This document shows positions 59,390 to 64,000 of a DNA stretch of 64,000 bases, in pieces (the stretch's first letter is position 1; each line of letters opens with the position of its first letter). The notes under the pieces are model-generated. The model had not been told where the DNA came from, made no database searches, and worked only from the letters and a program-made list of their open reading frames with translations. The translations under genes and the position numbers were made by a program. The stretch comes from Dinghuibacter silviterrae (lineage in GTDB: Bacteria > Bacteroidota > Bacteroidia > Chitinophagales > Chitinophagaceae): positions 2,046,001-2,110,000 of the forward strand of contig NZ_SODV01000001.1 in the NCBI RefSeq assembly GCF_004366355.1, read 5' to 3'.

Positions 59390-59947
59390 GTGACGGGACT
59401 GCCTGACATACAGCGACTGACCGAGAGAATTACTTATGAGCATTCCGAGCAAGCGTACAAGCAGCTCTTCCTGCTGTTCTATAAGGACCTGTATCGTTTT
59501 GCCTACAGCATGCTGAAGGCGCACGAGGCCTCGGAGGAAGTCGTTTCCGACGTCATGATGCGGCTGTGGATACAGCGCGAGCGCCTGCCGGAGATCCGCT
59601 CCCTGCGCGTGTACCTGTTTACCGCGATCCGGAACGCGGCCCTGAACTACCTGGAGCAACACCACCGGTATACGAGCTGGGACCTGGACAATGTCGAGGT
59701 CGGGCATGACCTGGACTTATATAATCCGGAAGAAATCCTGCTGAAAGAGGAATGGAGGCGGCAGATCGAGACGATGATCCGGTCCCTGCCCCCTCAATGC
59801 CAGATGGCCTATAAGCTCGTCCGGGAGGAGGGCCTTACCTATAAAGAGGTCGCGTCGATCATGGGTATTGCGGAAAATACGGTGGACCGTCACCTCAATA
59901 TCGCTTTCCGTAAACTGACCGCACTTGCGCGGAAGTATCAGCACTAG
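59390..59947 (+). CDS. ECF RNA polymerase sigma factor, second cassette
   Basis: This 185-residue sigma factor has region 2 (SEEVVSDVMMRLWIQRERL) and region 4 (QIETMIRSLPPQCQMAYKLV, YKEVASIMGIAENTVDRHLN). It begins with GTG at 59390, the first start codon that keeps the N-terminal TGLPDIQRL sequence; the preceding bases carry repeated TTTTG runs. It lies between fecR and susC and should activate the susCD genes. A 211-base leader follows before susC. Confidence 0.9.
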   Translation: MTGLPDIQRLTERITYEHSEQAYKQLFLLFYKDLYRFAYSMLKAHEASEEVVSDVMMRLWIQRERLPEIRSLRVYLFTAIRNAALNYLEQHHRYTSWDLDNVEVGHDLDLYNPEEILLKEEWRRQIETMIRSLPPQCQMAYKLVREEGLTYKEVASIMGIAENTVDRHLNIAFRKLTALARKYQH

Positions 59948-60073
59948 AAAAATATTTTCACACCCGTTGGGGAGCATAAATCTTTTCCCTGTCTTATGGA
60001 TAAGGAAACGATTGCTCATACCAAACGATGCTTATGAAATGTCAAACCTGACGTCTCCCGACGACATAAAAAA

Positions 60074-60137
60074 GGGGAATGCGCTAACATTCCCCGAGTT
60101 CGTGTAAAGAAACAGCCCCTGTAAGGCGCTCCTTTTT
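60074..60137 (+). promoter_or_regulatory. Structured leader of susC 2 with two hairpins
   Basis: The 211-base gap between sigma and susC holds GGGGAATG (60074-60081) paired perfectly with CATTCCCC (60088-60095) around CGCTAA, and a second stem AGCCCC (60114-60119) with GGCGCT (60125-60130, one mismatch) followed by CCTTTTT. The first stem and AGCCCCTG match the leader at 37964-38017. The second stem looks like a terminator 22 bases before the ATG, so an attenuator is possible. The rest of the gap shows no gene. Confidence 0.5.
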
Positions 60138-60158
60138 ATCAACAAACCAATCAAAGTT

Positions 60159-63100
60159 ATGGAAAAAATGATGGGGAAGGCTACGGCTATTCCGCTTGTT
60201 AAATGCTTGATTATGTTGAAATTAACCATTCTTCTTATTTTGGCCCTTTCTATGCAATCGTTTGCGAACAAGGGGCTGTCACAGGAGAACATCACGCTCA
60301 GGTTAAAAAACAATTCCTATAGGGCCGCTTTTAAGCAGATCGAGCAGCAGACGTCGGTTCATTTCCTGTACAATGACGATATCCTTCCGGACAAAAAGCT
60401 CAACATCGATATCCGGCAGCAGGACCTGGCGACGGTCATGGACGAGTTGTTGATCAATACCTCTCTTGGATACAAGCGGCAGGATAAAAACCTGGTCATT
60501 ATTTACCAAAAAGAAGCACCGGGAAATTCGGTCGTGGTAAAGGGAAAGGTCGTCAACGACCGGAAGGAACCCCTGGGCAACGTGACGGTGCAGGAAAAAG
60601 GCAAAAAGAACGGAACCCTTACCGCAGAGGACGGGAGCTTTTCGCTAACCGTGACGGATCCGGACGCCGTGCTCGTTTTCTCCTATGTGGGTTATGCCCA
60701 GCAGGAGGTCCCGGCAGGGGAGGGCGGATTCCTGAACGTCACTTTACACGACGACAGCAAAACCGCGCTGAACGACATCGTCGTCATCGGGTATGGCACG
60801 GTCAACAAGGGGGACCTGACGGGGGCTGTGGCGTCGGTAAAGGCGGGCGACCTGAAAACCGCGGGGGTCACCTCCGTGGACAAGGCGCTCCAGGGCAAGA
60901 TGGCCGGTGTGGAAGTCGAATCGGCCGGGGGCGACCCCGGTTCGGGCATGCGGATCCTTGTCCGGGGGGTCGGCACCTTTAACTATACCGATCCGTTGTA
61001 TATCGTGGACGGGGTCTACGTATCGAGCATCAGCAACCTGGCCCCGGACGATATTGCCAGCATCTCCGTGTTGAAGGACGCGTCCGCCGCGGCGATCTAT
61101 GGGTCGAGGGCGGCGAACGGGGTGGTGCTGGTGACGACCAAGAGCGGGACTTCCGGGAAAACGGCGCTTTCGTTCAATGCGTATGTCGGGGTGCAGCAGG
61201 TGGTCAAAAAGCTGAGCGTGCTCAACGCCGAACAGTGGGCAAACGTGAGCAACGCCGCCCACGACAATGCAGGTTTGCCAAGGCTGGCGATTGCAGACAA
61301 TCCCGATTCGCTGGGTGCGGGGACCGACTGGCAGGGCGCGATCTACCATACGGCGCCCATCCAGAACTACGAGCTGAACATCAGCGGCGGCGCCAAGGGG
61401 AGCGTGTACAGCGTTTCCGGGGGCTATATCAACCAACAGGGGATCGTGGACCAAACGGGTTATTACCGGTATAATTTCCGTGCCAAATCGGAAACGACCA
61501 AGGGACGCTTCAAGATCGGCGAAACGCTGATCTTTTCACAGGAGAACTGGAACCAGTTGCCCGGCAGCTGGGGTGGCCAGGGGGGGAATCCCGTGGGCTC
61601 GGCGCCGAAGTCCATCCCGGTCTTTAAGATCTATGATACGGCGGACGTGGGCGGCTATGGTGGCCCTTATGGCCCGGTCGTGAATGTCGAAAACCCCGTG
61701 GCCCAGTTGCACCTGGAACACGTGACCCAGGACGCCAGCGACGTCCTGGTGAACACTTACGCCCAGGTCGATATCATCAAAGGCCTTTATTACAAGGTCA
61801 ACCTCGGGTATACCAGCAACGACGTCCACAACACCAACTATACACAGCGCTACCAGGTCGGCACTTTGTTTAGCAACCCGACGAATAACATCACCGATTC
61901 CAGGAGCACGGACAAGCTGTTGCTCCTGGAACATACGCTGAACTTTAACCGGGAGTTCGGCAAACACAATATTCAGGCCCTTGCCGGCTACAGCTACCAG
62001 GACGAGAAATACCAGACGCTTTCCGCTTCCGCCAACGGGTTACCCGACGGGGTCGAACAGATCGACGCCGCGGCGGGCGCCCGGAGCAACGGGGGCAATG
62101 CCAACGAAAACACGCTCCTCTCCTGGCTCGGACGGGTCATATATACATACGACCAGCGCTACTTATTGACCGCCAGCTTCAGGAGGGATGGTTCCTCCCG
62201 GTTCAGCCCGTCGAACCGGTATGGTAACTTTCCTTCCCTGGCCGTCGGTTGGAACATTTCCAACGAGTCGTTTTTTAGCAGCCTCCGTTCGATGATCACG
62301 TCCTGGAAGGTCCGGGGCAGCTATGGGGTGTTGGGCAACCAGGAAGTGGGGAACTACCAGTACTTAGCCGCCATCGCTTCCAACGTGGACTACGTCAGCG
62401 GTTCGACACCCACCCGCTGGACCGGCGCCATCCAGCAGGCGTTCGCGGATCCCAACATTAAATGGGAGACCTCCAAGACGTCGGACGTGGGGACGGACAT
62501 GACCTTCCTGAACAACCGCCTCAGCCTGACCGCCGACTATTACTATAAAAAAACGTCCGACCTGTTGTTACAGGTACCCATCCCGGGTTCAGCCGGGTCG
62601 ACGTCGAATCCTTATGTCAACGCCGGGTCCATCATGAATAAGGGGATCGAGCTGGCGCTGTCCTACAACGGCAACGTGGGGGCTTTCAAGTACAACGTCT
62701 ACGGTACTTTTGCCACGAACAAAAACAAAGTCCTCGCCTTAGGCACGGGAACCCAGCAAATCATCGGCGGGCAGCCCACCCTGCACGGGGAAGGTACCAC
62801 GACCACCCAAGTTGGGGGAGAGGTCGGCGCCTTTTACCTGATCAAGACCGCGGGGATCTTTAATTCACAGGCGGAGATCAATGCCTATACGGACAAGGCA
62901 GGCAACCTCATCCAGCCGAATGCCCAGCCCGGTGACATCAAATTCGTAGACGCCAACGGGGACGGCGTGATTTCCGACGGTGACAAGGTGTACGCCGGCA
63001 GCCCCAACCCGAAATTCGCCTATGGCCTGGGGGCCAACCTGGCCTGGAAAGGTTTTGATTTTGCGGTGTATTTCCAGGGCACTTATGGCAACAAGATCTA

Positions 63101-63530
63101 CAACGGCTTCCGGATGGACCTGGATGGGATGAACCTGGAAATGAACTATTCCAAGGCCACGCTCAATGCCTGGACACCGACGCACCATACCGATTTCCCC
63201 AGGGCGGTGATCGACGACCCCAACTATAACGGACGGGTATCCGACCGCTTCCTGGAAAACGGGTCTTACCTCCGGTGCAAGACCCTCCAGGTCGGCTACA
63301 ACATCAGCCCGGGCTTTTTGCAACGCGCCTCCATCAACACCTTCCGGGTGTATGCGGGCGCCGACAACCTGTTCACCGTGACGAAGTATTCCGGTTTCAA
63401 CCCCGACCTGGGCCGTTCCGGGAACATCATCAACAATACAGGATCCATCCTTGACCGGGGTGTTGACTTCAGCTTTGCCAACTACCCGCTCGCGCGGACT
63501 TTGACGCTGGGAATTCAATTGTCATTCTAA
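60159..63530 (+). CDS. SusC/RagA-type TonB-dependent receptor, second cassette
   Basis: The 1123-residue receptor has a signal region (LTILLILALSMQSFA), an STN domain (LKNNSYRAAFKQIEQQTSV), a carboxypeptidase-D-like domain (VVKGKVVNDRKEPLGNVTV), the plug (NDIVVIGYGTVNKGDLTGAV, LYIVDGVYVSSISN) and a long barrel ending in RTLTLGIQLSF. The STN domain indicates signalling to the FecR protein upstream. No glycoside hydrolase is inside the window next to it, so the imported compound is not known. The partner SusD gene starts ten bases after the stop. Confidence 0.93.
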   Translation: MEKMMGKATAIPLVKCLIMLKLTILLILALSMQSFANKGLSQENITLRLKNNSYRAAFKQIEQQTSVHFLYNDDILPDKKLNIDIRQQDLATVMDELLINTSLGYKRQDKNLVIIYQKEAPGNSVVVKGKVVNDRKEPLGNVTVQEKGKKNGTLTAEDGSFSLTVTDPDAVLVFSYVGYAQQEVPAGEGGFLNVTLHDDSKTALNDIVVIGYGTVNKGDLTGAVASVKAGDLKTAGVTSVDKALQGKMAGVEVESAGGDPGSGMRILVRGVGTFNYTDPLYIVDGVYVSSISNLAPDDIASISVLKDASAAAIYGSRAANGVVLVTTKSGTSGKTALSFNAYVGVQQVVKKLSVLNAEQWANVSNAAHDNAGLPRLAIADNPDSLGAGTDWQGAIYHTAPIQNYELNISGGAKGSVYSVSGGYINQQGIVDQTGYYRYNFRAKSETTKGRFKIGETLIFSQENWNQLPGSWGGQGGNPVGSAPKSIPVFKIYDTADVGGYGGPYGPVVNVENPVAQLHLEHVTQDASDVLVNTYAQVDIIKGLYYKVNLGYTSNDVHNTNYTQRYQVGTLFSNPTNNITDSRSTDKLLLLEHTLNFNREFGKHNIQALAGYSYQDEKYQTLSASANGLPDGVEQIDAAAGARSNGGNANENTLLSWLGRVIYTYDQRYLLTASFRRDGSSRFSPSNRYGNFPSLAVGWNISNESFFSSLRSMITSWKVRGSYGVLGNQEVGNYQYLAAIASNVDYVSGSTPTRWTGAIQQAFADPNIKWETSKTSDVGTDMTFLNNRLSLTADYYYKKTSDLLLQVPIPGSAGSTSNPYVNAGSIMNKGIELALSYNGNVGAFKYNVYGTFATNKNKVLALGTGTQQIIGGQPTLHGEGTTTTQVGGEVGAFYLIKTAGIFNSQAEINAYTDKAGNLIQPNAQPGDIKFVDANGDGVISDGDKVYAGSPNPKFAYGLGANLAWKGFDFAVYFQGTYGNKIYNGFRMDLDGMNLEMNYSKATLNAWTPTHHTDFPRAVIDDPNYNGRVSDRFLENGSYLRCKTLQVGYNISPGFLQRASINTFRVYAGADNLFTVTKYSGFNPDLGRSGNIINNTGSILDRGVDFSFANYPLARTLTLGIQLSF

Positions 63531-63540
63531 AAAAGAGTGT

Positions 63541-64000
63541 ATGCAAAAAATATTTCTTGCCGCAGCCGTCGTGTTACTGGCGGGCAGTTGCTCCAAATCG
63601 ACACTGAACCTTCAAAACCCCAACCAGATCACCACCGGCACGTTCTGGAAGACCGAGAACGACGTTCTGAGTGCCATGGCCGCGACCTACAATTCCCTAA
63701 GGAGCACCAACAACAGCGGGATCTGGTCCGTGCGGGGCACCGAGCTGACCAACGGCCGCGGGGACGACTTCTTTATCCGTAACGACGTGGCCGACTTGTA
63801 CAAGCTGTCGACCTTTACCAATGCCCCCGACAACGGGGTCGTCGACGCCCTTTGGAATTGTTGTTACCAGGGGATCTTTAGCGCCAACCAGATCATCGCG
63901 TATACCCCCGGCATCAGCAGCATCGACCCCACCACCCAGGGGCAACTGATCGGAGAGGCACGGTTCCTTCGCGGGGTGTTTTACTTTTTCCTTGCATCAA
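63541..64000 (+). CDS. SusD/RagB-family lipoprotein (3' partial)
   Basis: The frame from ATG at 63541 is open to the window edge (153 codons seen). It begins with a lipobox (VVLLAGSC, cysteine near residue 17), then TLNLQNPNQITTGTFWKTE and the helical GEARFLRGVFYFFLA, as in the first third of SusD proteins. It would pair with the SusC protein directly upstream. The C-terminal part is beyond the window. Confidence 0.9.
   Translation, partial: MQKIFLAAAVVLLAGSCSKSTLNLQNPNQITTGTFWKTENDVLSAMAATYNSLRSTNNSGIWSVRGTELTNGRGDDFFIRNDVADLYKLSTFTNAPDNGVVDALWNCCYQGIFSANQIIAYTPGISSIDPTTQGQLIGEARFLRGVFYFFLAS

Overview
The window is a high-GC chromosomal segment of a Bacteroidota bacterium, most likely family Chitinophagaceae. 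The evidence is two SusC/SusD pairs each next to an ECF sigma factor and a FecR-type anti-sigma factor, lipoprotein and outer-membrane proteins of Bacteroidota type, and several TAnnTTTG promoter boxes lying only a few bases before start codons. No species is named because nothing in the sequence fixes one. No tRNA, rRNA, CRISPR array, insertion sequence or integrase was seen, and no gap between genes exceeds about 215 bases.

Region 1 (1-13144) is the most distinctive. After the C-terminal end of an OmpR-type response regulator comes an almost gap-free array of fifteen genes: phnG, phnH, phnI, phnJ, phnK, phnL, phnM, a 2H-phosphoesterase-like gene, a hexapeptide-repeat transferase, phnD, phnC, two phnE permeases, a second diverged phnM and a calcineurin-like phosphoesterase. 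This is a carbon-phosphorus (C-P) lyase locus with its own ABC importer, but PhnJ, the catalytic radical enzyme, keeps only one of the four cysteines that hold the iron-sulfur cluster in the studied enzyme. The zinc-site histidines of PhnJ and PhnI and the radical glycine remain. phnN, phnP and phnF are absent from the window, while the 2H protein could take the place of PhnP.

Region 2 (13200-30154) is mixed housekeeping and accessory content: a MacB/FtsX-type permease, PhzF opposite an AraC regulator, a PEBP protein, a barrel protein, a Prc/Tsp protease with a partner gene, DinB, a GNAT-ankyrin fusion, a DUF1624 membrane protein, an alpha/beta hydrolase, a WxxGxW-repeat secreted protein, a B12-radical SAM enzyme and an RMND1/DUF155 protein.

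Region 3 (30265-46258) is glycan-oriented: a GH78 rhamnosidase, a permease with an N-terminal prefix domain, then SRPBCC, ECF sigma, FecR, SusC, SusD and a GH29 fucosidase, followed by a Crp-family regulator and a barrel protein. Region 4 (46247-58146) holds a YdiJ-like FAD/Fe-S dehydrogenase, a secreted metallo-beta-lactamase-fold protein, a repeat-rich barrel protein, a giant AsmA-like protein, an AI-2E-family transporter, a very short ORF with a perfect Shine-Dalgarno site, and an M28 peptidase. Region 5 (58222-64000) is a second FecR-sigma-SusC-SusD cassette that runs off the window.

Two themes cross the regions. Several conserved proteins carry Ala/Gly/Pro-rich inserts encoded by GC-rich tracts. 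Both susC genes have leaders sharing a hairpin and an AGCCCCTG block at matching distances from the start codon, which suggests a common post-transcriptional control element.
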